Shown one piece after another: positions 17,601 through 25,907 of a stretch of DNA of 64,000 bases (the first letter of the stretch is position 1; every line of letters begins with the position of its first letter). The stretch is taken from NCBI GenBank assembly GCA_021108375.1, contig JAIORA010000048.1, forward strand, positions 62,001 to 126,000, given 5' to 3'. A program made the position numbers and the translations under genes. Source of the DNA: Anaerohalosphaeraceae bacterium. Lineage in GTDB: Bacteria; Planctomycetota; Phycisphaerae; Sedimentisphaerales; UBA12454. The notes beneath the pieces were generated by a model. That model worked only from the letters and a program-made list of their open reading frames with translations, ran no database searches and was not told where the DNA came from.

Positions 17601-17640
17601 CGGATTGTTAAAATTCGTAAGCACGAACCCCCTCATAGTG

Positions 17641-18612
17641 AGAGGAAATTGCATCAAAAATCTTTCTGGGCATAATCACGTTTCCAAATCGCATAAAATA
17701 TCAGCTTACTACGAACCCAATTCTCTACCCTGAATAGGCCGCAAACCCAACTTGGTAAAGGCTTCAAGCCAAAACTTAAATTACATAAATGACCAAACAT
17801 ATGCTCTATGCCGACACGGCTGCGAATCAAGCCATCAACGAATTTACTATCTAAACGCTTAAGCATATCAAGGCGATAGGGGCTATGTTTACGATGCCCT
17901 ATTCCCCTGGCTTTTCTGCAATAACGACGAGCGATAAGACGAATCGATTTTGAACCGGCAAGATCGTAAAGAGCATTTTTGTCATAAGCACTATCGCCAA
18001 TCAGATAGCCCTGGGGTTCTATTTCATTTACCAATTCGCGAGCTACTTTGCTCTCGCTAAAGTTCATAGGCCTGATTTTCCAGTTTACAAATCCCTGTCT
18101 GGAATCAGCGATTGCATACAGTTTATAGCCTTTGCCCATTCCACCGCCGGCATATCCATATCCGGCCTGCTTATCACCGCTGGAATTGCTTATCAGCAAT
18201 CCTTTAGCATCTATCCATCTGCAAATGTTTCTTTGGTTAGTATCTTTCAATTTCTCTTCAATGTTCCTGAGTAATTTCTGAACACCGACAGTTCTTAATC
18301 TTCTGCTCATCGTTGAAGCATCTGGCAGGTTTTGTCTTCTGTGGTATACGGGCCAGTTTTTTTTCTTACATGCCCAGCAGGTTGGCCGATCATGTAAGAC
18401 TGCCCACAGATAAACTTTGACAATATCAGCGTCAGTAAATTTGGCTCTTTTCAATTTAGTTTTTCTGTAAAGATCCATGATAATCTGATAGACTTTCCTG
18501 AAGAGTTCGCTTTCCATAATACTCCTTTCATAATAAACGAAATTACCAAGAGTATTATATTGGCGAACTCCTTTTGTCGCAATAGTTTATCTACTTTCGC
18601 GCAATTTCCTCT
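17641..18612 (-). mobile_element. complete IS5/IS4-type insertion sequence
   Basis: A 972-bp element bounded by perfect 12-bp inverted repeats AGAGGAAATTGC (17641-17652) and GCAATTTCCTCT (18601-18612). It carries one full-length DDE transposase gene. The flanks are the two halves of a hairpin repeat (CCCCCTCAT at left; TCATCAGGGGG at right), so TCAT may be a 4-bp target duplication if the left end includes four extra bases. Confidence 0.8.
17654..18517 (-). CDS. IS5/IS4-family DDE transposase
   Basis: 287 residues. Probable catalytic triad D103 (CRWIDAKGLL), D175 (YLIGDSAYDKNALYDL) and E238 (RSRVGIEHMFGHL); the Y-E/R-type signature after the third acid and the SAYD motif fit the IS5/IS4 superfamily with DDE_Tnp_1. 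Length is normal and the frame is intact, so the element may be active. It sits tightly inside the terminal repeats. Confidence 0.88.
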   Translation of the reverse strand: MESELFRKVYQIIMDLYRKTKLKRAKFTDADIVKVYLWAVLHDRPTCWACKKKNWPVYHRRQNLPDASTMSRRLRTVGVQKLLRNIEEKLKDTNQRNICRWIDAKGLLISNSSGDKQAGYGYAGGGMGKGYKLYAIADSRQGFVNWKIRPMNFSESKVARELVNEIEPQGYLIGDSAYDKNALYDLAGSKSIRLIARRYCRKARGIGHRKHSPYRLDMLKRLDSKFVDGLIRSRVGIEHMFGHLCNLSFGLKPLPSWVCGLFRVENWVRSKLIFYAIWKRDYAQKDF

Positions 18613-18630
18613 TCATCAGGGGGTTAAATA

Positions 18631-18672
18631 TTCCGGCGACTTACGTCGCTCGGCTTTTATGCGGTGGGAAAA
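18631..18672. repeat. hairpin repeat (GGCGAC/GTCGC stem)
   Basis: TTCCGGCGACTTACGTCGCT-CGGCTTTTATGCGGTGGGAA; the same stem recurs near 27213 and 32868, each ending in a ...GATGGGAA or GCGATAG-like flank. Confidence 0.6.
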
Positions 18673-18699
18673 TGATAAACCATTCGACAGATAATCACA

Positions 18700-19698
18700 T
18701 CATAAGCGAGTGCGGAACTCGGCAACTATTTTGCCCCGGGCATCGGCGAACGGACCAGGCATATTAACGCCTGCGGCCATCTTGTGGCCGCCACCGCCAA
18801 ACTTTTGTGCAATTTCGCGGACATCAACGCTGCCATCACTCCGCAGTGAACACCGCCAATTGTCGTCAGCCAACTCAACAAAAAGAGCGACCGCTCGAAC
18901 CGAACGTATCCGCTGGCACTCATTGACAAATTCCTCCGTGTCCCTGCCAACAGCACCAGTCTGGTCAAAATCAGCACGGGTCAAATGCTGGAGCGCTATC
19001 TGGCCATCACTGTCAAACTCAAGGCTCTTAATCATTCTGCCGAGCAACTGGAACCGGGCAGGAGTGTAATTCTGGTACATTCGGCGGTAAATTTCCGCAG
19101 GCTTTGCACCACATTCTATAAGGGCAGAGGCGTTGCGGAAGACTCGCGCATCGGAATTTTCGAAGCGGAACCAGCCTGTATCAGTTGACAGGGCAACAAA
19201 GAGAGCCTCGGCGATGTCCTCAGTTACAGGCCATTTAGCATATTTGAGGAGGTCGTAAACTATCTCGCCAGTAGCGGCGGCGGTGGAATCGATAAGCTCG
19301 ACTGTGCCGAAACCGTCGCCTGTTATGTGATGGTCGATTACGAGAATTGGAAGGTGAGTATCCTTGAGCCATTTGTCAAATTCGGGCAACTGCACATAAC
19401 TGTTGGTGTCAACAATTATGACCAAATCAAACTGGCCGAAAGAACCCTCCGCTAATTGCTCCAATGTTATATCATTGCCGAATACCGGAACGGGCGAACT
19501 GAACAGAAATGAATACCAGTCGGCCAACGGGCTGAGCAGGAGCGGCTGTGCCTTTTTGCCGAGAGCCTCAATAGTCTGGCACATCGCTTTCATCGAGCCG
19601 ACCGCGTCGCCGTCCGGCCTGGTGTGAGAAGTTACAAGGCAGCTTGTAGATTTTTTTATGAGCTTAGCAGTTTTTTTAAAGTCGCCGGTAATTACCAT
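18700..19698 (-). CDS. nrnA: DHH/DHHA1 phosphoesterase, NrnA-like
   Basis: 332 residues. Motifs: TRPDGDAVGS (26-35, metal-binding DGD), VDTN (about 96), IDHH (121-124) and the C-terminal DHHA1 GGGGH (301-305). NrnA-type enzymes degrade short oligoribonucleotides and dephosphorylate pAp in the cytoplasm. A 3'-phosphoadenosine phosphatase or c-di-nucleotide/linear pNpN role is equally compatible. It is followed upstream on the same strand by ribF, an arrangement common with the rbfA-truB-ribF cluster. GGAAAC precedes ATG 19698. Confidence 0.9.
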   Translation of the reverse strand: MVITGDFKKTAKLIKKSTSCLVTSHTRPDGDAVGSMKAMCQTIEALGKKAQPLLLSPLADWYSFLFSSPVPVFGNDITLEQLAEGSFGQFDLVIIVDTNSYVQLPEFDKWLKDTHLPILVIDHHITGDGFGTVELIDSTAAATGEIVYDLLKYAKWPVTEDIAEALFVALSTDTGWFRFENSDARVFRNASALIECGAKPAEIYRRMYQNYTPARFQLLGRMIKSLEFDSDGQIALQHLTRADFDQTGAVGRDTEEFVNECQRIRSVRAVALFVELADDNWRCSLRSDGSVDVREIAQKFGGGGHKMAAGVNMPGPFADARGKIVAEFRTRL

Positions 19699-19739
19699 TT
19701 GTTTCCTTTTTTATTCTCTGATTAACGGGAACGCAAAAA

Positions 19740-19835
19740 ACGAGATTGCCACGTTACGCTCGCAATGACAAATGGATTCCCACTTTCGTGGGAATGACAA
19801 AGCAAGATTTCTCCGCATTGGTCGCAATGACAGTC
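19740..19835. repeat. dispersed repeats between nrnA and ribF
   Basis: Contains GAGATTGCCACGTTACGCTC-GCAATGACA and the hairpin GGATTCCCACTTTCGTGGGA-ATGACA. The second recurs at 23352, 55226 and 61262 with changes on both arms of the stem. Confidence 0.6.
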
Positions 19836-19841
19836 CTGTCT

Positions 19842-20813
19842 TTATAAATTAATTTCTTTGGCCAGTATTTTTTTTGCTTTATCACAATCTATTTTTATTT
19901 GTTTTTTCAGCAGCTCTTCGCTTTCGAATCTTTCCTGTCCCCTGATGTGTTCAACGAAATCCATCGACAGGTATTTGCCGTACAAGTCATCAACGCCATT
20001 ATCAAAAATGTGAGCCTCTATGAGCATTGGATGGTCCGAGATAAAAGTCTTTGCCCTGCCGAGACTGAAAATGGCGGAGATGTTGGCAGTGTTTGCGCAG
20101 AGATTTTTTAAATTGTTGTTTATCGCGACATAGCCAGCATAGACACCCTCGGCGGGGATTGTCTGCTCGTAGGGGTCGATGTTGGCGGTAGGAAAGCCAA
20201 GCTCTGCACCTTTGCCTCTGCCGGAAATGACCTGTCCCATCAAACGATAATTTCTGCCGAGCGTGTTGGATGCTGAAGCGACGCTGCCCTTTTGCAGCAG
20301 GCGGCGCACTATTGTACTCGAAACTTTTGAATCGCTTTGGTCAGTTACCGGCGGAACAACAACAATCTCAAAGCCGAACGTTTCGCCAAAAGAAGCCAGC
20401 GTCTCGACCGTGCCGCTTCGACCATAACCAAAATGAAAATCATCACCCTCAACAATGGCCTGAGGGGAGAGATGTTCCATTAAAAACTCTTTTACGAAAT
20501 CGGCGGGTGAAAGGGTCAGCATCTTGTAGCTGTCCTTTACGACAATTAGAAAATCTATGCCGGCCTCTTCAATCAGTTGAGCCTTTAGGAAAAGCGGGGT
20601 CAGTACCTGCGGTTTTTTTTCGGGGTGCAGAATTACGGCCGGGTGCGGCTCGAATGTCATTACCGCTGTTTTGGTGGAGAGCCTTTCGGCTGTTTTCCTG
20701 ACGGTATCAATAATTTTGCGGTGGCCGAGATGGAAACCGTCAAAATTGCCGAGCGTAAGGCAACAATTTTTCATTGAATCATCGATGTCAAAAAGTGAAT
20801 CTATTATCCGCAT
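19842..20813 (-). CDS. ribF: bifunctional riboflavin kinase/FAD synthetase
   Basis: 323 residues with two domains: an N-terminal nucleotidyltransferase (LTLGNFDGFHLGHRKII at about 19-35; FEPHPA; STIVRRLLQKG) that adenylylates FMN, and a C-terminal riboflavin kinase (GRGKGAELGFPTANI; EGVYAGYVAI; IEAHIFD). It makes FMN and then FAD in the cytoplasm. Length matches the family. No FMN-riboswitch sequence is seen upstream. Confidence 0.95.
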   Translation of the reverse strand: MRIIDSLFDIDDSMKNCCLTLGNFDGFHLGHRKIIDTVRKTAERLSTKTAVMTFEPHPAVILHPEKKPQVLTPLFLKAQLIEEAGIDFLIVVKDSYKMLTLSPADFVKEFLMEHLSPQAIVEGDDFHFGYGRSGTVETLASFGETFGFEIVVVPPVTDQSDSKVSSTIVRRLLQKGSVASASNTLGRNYRLMGQVISGRGKGAELGFPTANIDPYEQTIPAEGVYAGYVAINNNLKNLCANTANISAIFSLGRAKTFISDHPMLIEAHIFDNGVDDLYGKYLSMDFVEHIRGQERFESEELLKKQIKIDCDKAKKILAKEINL

Positions 20814-20930
20814 CCGTCGTATCCTGTTAAAAAACGTATTTATAGGGGTATTTTAAGCCTCGATGACAATTTTAGCAAGGTTTTTTGGCTTGAAAAAAAC
20901 ACGTTAAACTGATAGAAAATGTAGTTATGA

Positions 20931-21042
20931 GTTATGAGTCCTTAGTTTTGAGTTGAGGAATCCCGATAAATCGGGATGGATTTCTAATAAAAAGCACGGC
21001 CTCGCAATGACAAACAACCCCCTGATGAATCAGGGGGCTAAC
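20931..21042. repeat. dispersed repeat shared with 32749-32830, followed by a hairpin repeat
   Basis: From GAGTCCTTAG through GAGTTGAGGAATCCCGATAA, ATCGGGATGGATTT and AATAAAAAGCACGGCCTCGC to AATGACA, about 75 bp is nearly identical to 32754-32828 (a few substitutions). A CCCCCTGATGAATCAGGGGG hairpin with GCTAA follows at about 21018-21042. It fills the gap between ribF and the LeuA-domain gene. Confidence 0.8.
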
Positions 21043-21100
21043 TTGGATTTCTCCACATTGGTAGAAATAACAAGGTCTTGGACGAACAGGGGAACCAAAT

Positions 21101-21682
21101 ATGAATTTTTCGCAAAGACAAAAACCAATTTTTACCACTGATAACCCGCCAGTCAGGAGCAGTCTGCACGGACATATAGCAGCGGTGGGACTCGAAACAA
21201 ACACTGAAAAATTCGAGACAATCTACAAACGCATAACAGAACTGTTCGAAATGAAAAACAGTATCTGCTCAGAAGAAATCTCCGCCATCGCTGAAGAAGT
21301 TAATCAACAGCCCCGGCAAACCTGGAAACTACTAAACGTTAAAACATCGTTCGGTACAAATACACTGCCATCAGCAACGGTACTGTTAGAATCCGAATCC
21401 GAAGGCAAAAAGGTGAGCCAGGCGTGCGGCTACAGCAGTACAGACGCGATATGCTCGGCGATTCAGCAGGCAACGGAAATCAGAGTCTTCCTGAAAAATT
21501 TCAGCTTCAAAACGATAGGCAACGGAACGAACGCGATGGGGCAGGCGGAAGTTACCGCTGAGTATCATAATCAGCAGGTGAGAACTAAGGCGTGCTCAGT
21601 CGATATTCTCGAAGCTGTAGGACAGGCCTATCTTACGGCAATAAATACAGTGCTGGACAGAATAATCCAGCAGCTCGATTGA
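21101..21682 (+). CDS. stand-alone 2-isopropylmalate-synthase regulatory domain protein
   Basis: 193 residues. Residues about 18-55 (SSLHGHIAAVGLETNTEKFE, then KRITELFEMK) resemble the linker before the LeuA regulatory domain, and about 65-190 match the LeuA allosteric (LeuA_dimer) fold, with FLKNFSFKTIGNGTNAMGQA and a ...SVDILEAVGQAYLTAIN end. The catalytic TIM barrel is absent: an in-frame TAA and a dispersed repeat precede the gene. An AGGGG SD lies 7 nt before ATG 21101, so translation as a separate protein is plausible. It ends 18 bp before aroDE. It may be a free regulatory subunit, or a truncated leuA remnant. Confidence 0.75.
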   Translation: MNFSQRQKPIFTTDNPPVRSSLHGHIAAVGLETNTEKFETIYKRITELFEMKNSICSEEISAIAEEVNQQPRQTWKLLNVKTSFGTNTLPSATVLLESESEGKKVSQACGYSSTDAICSAIQQATEIRVFLKNFSFKTIGNGTNAMGQAEVTAEYHNQQVRTKACSVDILEAVGQAYLTAINTVLDRIIQQLD

Positions 21683-21700
21683 CAGGATTGAAAAAACGTT

Positions 21701-23251
21701 ATGACTTATCTTACAGTACCAATATCCGCAGAGAAAATTGAAGCAGCCAAAGAACAGATAATCTCGGCGACAAAACGCAAAGCGGAAATGCTTGAGTTGC
21801 GGCTGGACTGCCTGGGGGGGCTGGACATTGAAATGGCCGTTGAGCTTATACGAACAGCTAAAAAGAGCGAACTGCCGATACTGACAACGTGCAGAGACGA
21901 GGCCGAGGGCGGAAAAAACGGCTACGACGAGAACCTGAGAAAAAACGTTTTGGCACAGGCGATTGACGCGGGAGTTGATTTTGTCGATTGCGAATTCGAG
22001 AACTTCTGCAGAAAAGATTTTGCAGAACCTGTCAAAAAAGCACTGGCAGAGAACCCGAAAACCAAGCTGATACTGTCAGCTCATAACTTTAAATCGAAAT
22101 TCCAAAACGCCAGGAAACTCCACTCCGAAATCACCGCCCTTTTCCCAGATTGCATAGCGAAACTGGCATACAAAGCCGAAAATATAAATGACTGCTTTGA
22201 AGCGTTCGACATTCTCAGCGAAAATAAGAACTCCATCGTTATATGTATGGGACAGGCGGGGATTATCAGCAGGGTTATCGCTAAAAAACTTGGGACGGTT
22301 TTGACCTTTGCCAGTCTCGATGAAAACTCGGCAACGGCTGACGGGCAAATCAGTATAGAAAAAATGAAAAAGCTCTGCCGATTCGATTCGATTGACGAAG
22401 CGACAGAACTTTACGGCATTATTGCTGACCCCGTTGGGCATTCCATCGGCCCGGCAGTACATAACCACTGTTTCGCGGCGGAAAAAATGAACCGGCTTTA
22501 TCTGCCTTTACTGGTGGAAGGCGGGCAAAGAAAGTTTGGTGAGTTTTTAGATAACGTTCTGAAACGCCCGTGGCTGGGCTTTAAAGGCTTTAGCGTTACT
22601 CTCCCGCATAAAACGAATGCGCTGGAATATGTAACCAAAAGCGGCAATTATATCGAGCCTTTAGCAGAAAAAATCGGAGCGGTGAACACGCTTGTCATCG
22701 GGTGCAACGACAGAATCAGTGCTTACAATACCGATTATGCGGGCGCTTTAGATGCCCTGACTGGAGCGATGGGAATCGGCAGGAAACATCTTAAAAAAGT
22801 CGGCTGTGCCGTTATCGGGGCAGGTGGTGCGGGACGGGCAATCGTGGCGGGGCTGGCGGATGCGGGGGCAAAAGTTACGATTTATAACCGAACCGAGAAA
22901 AAGGCGCAGAACCTCGCGCTGGAATTCGGGTGCAGACACGCACCAATTGCAGATGTCAAAAATACGGACGCGAAAATTATAATCAACTGCACCAGCATCG
23001 GAATGAGTCCGAATGTCAATGCAAGCCCGGTTCCGAAAGAAACGATAAAGCCTGATATGGTGGTTTTCGATACGGTTTATAATCCTGCCGAGACACTACT
23101 GCTGGCAGAGGCAAAAGAAATCGGCGCTAAAACCGTTGGCGGGAGCGAAATGTTTATCGGCCAGGCGGCGGAACAGTTTAAACACTTTACGCAGAAATCG
23201 TGCGACGAAAGTACGATGCGCTCGGCAGTAGCAAAAGCGATGCGGAGGTAA
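21701..23251 (+). CDS. aroDE: bifunctional 3-dehydroquinate dehydratase / shikimate dehydrogenase
   Basis: 516 residues, a fusion. Residues 1-220 are type I dehydroquinase: ELRLDC, SAHNF (His128) and IAKLAY with the Schiff-base Lys154. Residues about 237-515 are shikimate dehydrogenase: GIIADPVGHSIGPAVHN, GFSVTLPHK with catalytic Lys304, AVNTL, and the NADP-binding GAGGAGRA (373-380). Together they catalyse dehydroquinate to dehydroshikimate to shikimate. Fused AroDE is typical of plants and some bacteria, including planctomycetes and chlamydiae. It lies directly downstream of the LeuA-domain gene, probably cotranscribed. Confidence 0.95.
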   Translation: MTYLTVPISAEKIEAAKEQIISATKRKAEMLELRLDCLGGLDIEMAVELIRTAKKSELPILTTCRDEAEGGKNGYDENLRKNVLAQAIDAGVDFVDCEFENFCRKDFAEPVKKALAENPKTKLILSAHNFKSKFQNARKLHSEITALFPDCIAKLAYKAENINDCFEAFDILSENKNSIVICMGQAGIISRVIAKKLGTVLTFASLDENSATADGQISIEKMKKLCRFDSIDEATELYGIIADPVGHSIGPAVHNHCFAAEKMNRLYLPLLVEGGQRKFGEFLDNVLKRPWLGFKGFSVTLPHKTNALEYVTKSGNYIEPLAEKIGAVNTLVIGCNDRISAYNTDYAGALDALTGAMGIGRKHLKKVGCAVIGAGGAGRAIVAGLADAGAKVTIYNRTEKKAQNLALEFGCRHAPIADVKNTDAKIIINCTSIGMSPNVNASPVPKETIKPDMVVFDTVYNPAETLLLAEAKEIGAKTVGGSEMFIGQAAEQFKHFTQKSCDESTMRSAVAKAMRR

Positions 23252-23604
23252 TTAGCCACGAAAAATTTAGCCACAGATGGACACTGATTTCACAGGCTTG
23301 TCCTGAGCGCAGCCGAAGGATTGCACTGATAAAAAAACAAGATACAGAAAAATGGATACCCGCTTTCGCGGGTATGACAACTCGGCCGTACCGGCCGAGG
23401 CTAAACAGCAATGGGAAAATAAATTCTAATATCTAAATCCTAAACAATTTCAAAACACAAAAATTTAAAATTCAAAACAAAAGAGATTGCCGCGCTGCGC
23501 TCGCAATGACAAAGTCGTATGCGAACGGGATAATCAATATGTGGATACCCGCAGGGCAAGACCTGCGGGCTAATGGTGATGTAAGCAATTATTAGAACTA
23601 CCCT
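23252..23604. other. repeat-filled gap
   Basis: No gene. Dispersed elements seen: a CACAGATGGACACTGATTTC element, CCTGAGCGCAGCCGAAGG, the ACCCGCTTTCGCGGGTATGA hairpin (about 23357), CTCGGCC-GTAC-CGGCCGAG with GCTAAACAGCAATGGGAAAA (about 23380-23420), a CGCGCTGCGCTCGCAATGAC element, and ACCCGCAGGGCAAGACCTGC-GGGCTAATGGTGATG (about 23546-23582). Confidence 0.65.
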
Positions 23605-25635
23605 TTACTCCTGAGTCTCAGATTTTTTTGCATACTGAGCAATAACCTGTTGCTGAACGTTAGAAGGGACAACCTCGTAATGACTCAATGTCATAGAGTA
23701 ACTGCCCTGCCCGCCAGTAACACTCTTTAGCTGGCTATCGTAATTTGAAATCTCCGACAGCGGAACCTGAGCTTTTATTGTTATCATATTGCCCGGAAGC
23801 ATATCCTGGCCCTGTACCCTGCCGCGACGGCCGGATAGGTCGCCCGTAATATCGCCCATATAATCCGCTGGTATCGTTATTTCGATGTTAACTATCGGCT
23901 CAAGCAGGCCCGGCTTTGCCTTTTTGACAGCGTCAGCGAAAGCACCCTTGCCGGCAGCTCTAAAAGCAACTTCCTTTGAATCAACGGCATGGTACTTGCC
24001 GTCATAAATCGAAACCTTTATGTCCTGCATCGGGAAGCCGGCAATGATGCCCGTTTGCATAACATCGTGTATGCCCTTTACAACCGGAGCTTCAAACTGG
24101 CCGGGTATCGAACCGCCGAAAATGTCCCAGGTGTACTGCATTGACGGGTCGGAGCCACGCTCTGCGGGTTCGACGCGAAGATATACCTCTCCAAACTGGC
24201 CTGAACCGCCTGATTGTTTCTTATGGCGATAGTGGCCGTCAGCCTTTGCGGTAATGGTTTCCCGGTATGGAATCTTGGGCTGTTTGGTGTTGACCGAAAT
24301 TTTGAATCTTTTTTCCATCTTTGAAAGCATTACTCTCAAGTGCAAATCGCCCATTCCACTGATGACAAGTTCTTTCGTCTGAACATCGTGGCTGACTTTG
24401 AAACAAGGGTCCTCTTCCATCAGCTTATCGAGAGCGGTGCCGATTTTCTGCTCATCGCCACGGGCGGCAGGCTCCAGAGCCAGGCCGTACATCGGGACGG
24501 GAGTCTCCGGCATTTTGAACCTGCCGGCAACGTTGCCATCGTGGATTAAATCGCCAATCTTCAACTCCTCAATTTTCGCCAGCATAACGATGTCGCCTGC
24601 GATAGCCTCGGGAGTTTCGGCAGTCTCAACGCCCTGAGCTTTTAGCGCGTGTCCGGGACGAATAGGTTTTTTGTCGTGATTGTGCATCATATGGGTATCA
24701 GCTTTTAGTGTTCCGCTGAAAATTCTTATCGCTGAAAACTTCATATTCGACCGCGGGTCAAAACCAACCCTAAAAATCAATCCTGAAAGCGGCGCGGCGG
24801 GGTCAGGCTTAATTCCCGTCTCGTTTTCGCCGTCAATCAATTTGGCAGAGCCGACCTGTGCAGGCGAAGGAAGGCAATTAACAATAAAATCGAGCAGCTC
24901 TGTTATGCCGGCATCACTTTTAGCTTCTGTAAAAATAATTGGTATTATTGTGCCTGTGGTCATAGCTTTTACGAAAACTTCCGCGAGCTTCTCTTTTGAT
25001 ATTTCTTCGCCGCCAAGGTAGCTTTCCATCAACTCGTCATCGGCTTCGATGGCACTTTCGAGCAGGTCGGTATGAGCGGTGGCGACATCCATTACGGGCG
25101 AATCGCCGGAATCATTGTTTACGCAATCGATGACACCGCCTTTGCCGTCAGGAAGGTTTGCACAGCGACACTGCGAACCGAAGGTCTGCTGGATGGCTTC
25201 AATTAATTCCGGAATATCGATATTCTCAGCGTTCATTTTATTTATAACGATGAACCTGACTTTTCCCGCGTCGCCAGCAGCGTTGAATAATCTGCGGGTG
25301 TTGACTTCGATACCGGCAGAAGCACTAATCACAATCGCGCAGGACTCCACGGCGGGAATGGCACAAAGAGCGGCACCGACAAAATCAGGGTAGCCGGGAG
25401 TGTCTATAATATTGATAAGTTTACCATTGTGGGTTGTGTGCATCAGCGAAGAATGTATGGAATTGCCGCGTTCCTTTTCTTCTTCGTCGTAGTCAGAGAC
25501 GGTGTTCTTCTCCTCGACCGTTCCTAATCTGTTTGTTTGACCGGTTTTGTTCAAAATATACTCAACCAAAGTGGTTTTTCCGGCTCCGCCGTGCCCTAAC
25601 AACGCAACGTTGCGAATGTCGTCAATTCCTGCCAC
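23605..25635 (-). CDS. elongation factor G-like GTPase
   Basis: 676 residues with full EF-G architecture: G1 GHGGAGKTT (14-22), G3 DTPGYPDF (79-86), G4 NKMN (132-135), domain II, domain III (LHLRVMLSKMEKRF), domain IV (QSGGSGQFGEVYLRV) and domain V (GRRGRVQGQD). It belongs to the EF-G-like (FusA2/EF-G2) group rather than the main translocase, judged by the sequence of the switch regions. The G4 motif has Asn where canonical EF-G has Asp (NKMD), a position that determines guanine recognition. Ribosome-associated but with unknown precise role. Genes around it are unrelated. Confidence 0.88.
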   Translation of the reverse strand: MAGIDDIRNVALLGHGGAGKTTLVEYILNKTGQTNRLGTVEEKNTVSDYDEEEKERGNSIHSSLMHTTHNGKLINIIDTPGYPDFVGAALCAIPAVESCAIVISASAGIEVNTRRLFNAAGDAGKVRFIVINKMNAENIDIPELIEAIQQTFGSQCRCANLPDGKGGVIDCVNNDSGDSPVMDVATAHTDLLESAIEADDELMESYLGGEEISKEKLAEVFVKAMTTGTIIPIIFTEAKSDAGITELLDFIVNCLPSPAQVGSAKLIDGENETGIKPDPAAPLSGLIFRVGFDPRSNMKFSAIRIFSGTLKADTHMMHNHDKKPIRPGHALKAQGVETAETPEAIAGDIVMLAKIEELKIGDLIHDGNVAGRFKMPETPVPMYGLALEPAARGDEQKIGTALDKLMEEDPCFKVSHDVQTKELVISGMGDLHLRVMLSKMEKRFKISVNTKQPKIPYRETITAKADGHYRHKKQSGGSGQFGEVYLRVEPAERGSDPSMQYTWDIFGGSIPGQFEAPVVKGIHDVMQTGIIAGFPMQDIKVSIYDGKYHAVDSKEVAFRAAGKGAFADAVKKAKPGLLEPIVNIEITIPADYMGDITGDLSGRRGRVQGQDMLPGNMITIKAQVPLSEISNYDSQLKSVTGGQGSYSMTLSHYEVVPSNVQQQVIAQYAKKSETQE

Positions 25636-25805
25636 AGTAAAACTCCTCTCAAAACTCAGGGATAATTGTTACTTAAACAGCGATAGAACAGGGAATGGTA
25701 CAGCAAAAAGTTAGTTCGGGCAACATCTTTTTGAAAAGAATTGCCGAAAAACCGCCCCCAAAAAAGGGAATTTGCCATTTCCGGCTAATTGTGTAAAAAA
25801 AAGTA

Positions 25806-25834
25806 TTGAAAGTTTGTCAATCCGGTTTTATAGT
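25806..25834 (+). promoter_or_regulatory. sigma70-type promoter of the GntR/LacI-type regulator
   Basis: TTGAAA (25806-25811), a 17-bp spacer, and TATAGT (25829-25834). About 10 bp downstream lies ACAG-N12-CTGT (near 25851-25870), a possible self-operator. Start codon at 25908 with GAGGAG upstream. Confidence 0.6.
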
Positions 25835-25907
25835 ATGGGGTTTGTAAAATACAGTTGGTACAAGACCTGTAATTCAGTGAACAGTACTTTAAAGAGGAGA
25901 GACTTTA

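Larger units (their letters stand above)
17100..17640. other. repeat-filled gap before the insertion sequence
   Basis: No gene. It contains a degenerate ACGGATTTCACTGATTA-type dispersed repeat (about 17262-17290), a long imperfect palindrome (17371-17457), and two hairpin repeats (17495-17600). A third hairpin repeat, at 17626 onward, is interrupted by the IS. Confidence 0.6.

Noticed and set aside
20932-21204. Minus-strand ORF with FIRNPSRFIGIPQL, repeated at 32615-32815
   Set aside because: The similarity of these two frames comes from the 75-bp dispersed repeat, not from a protein family.
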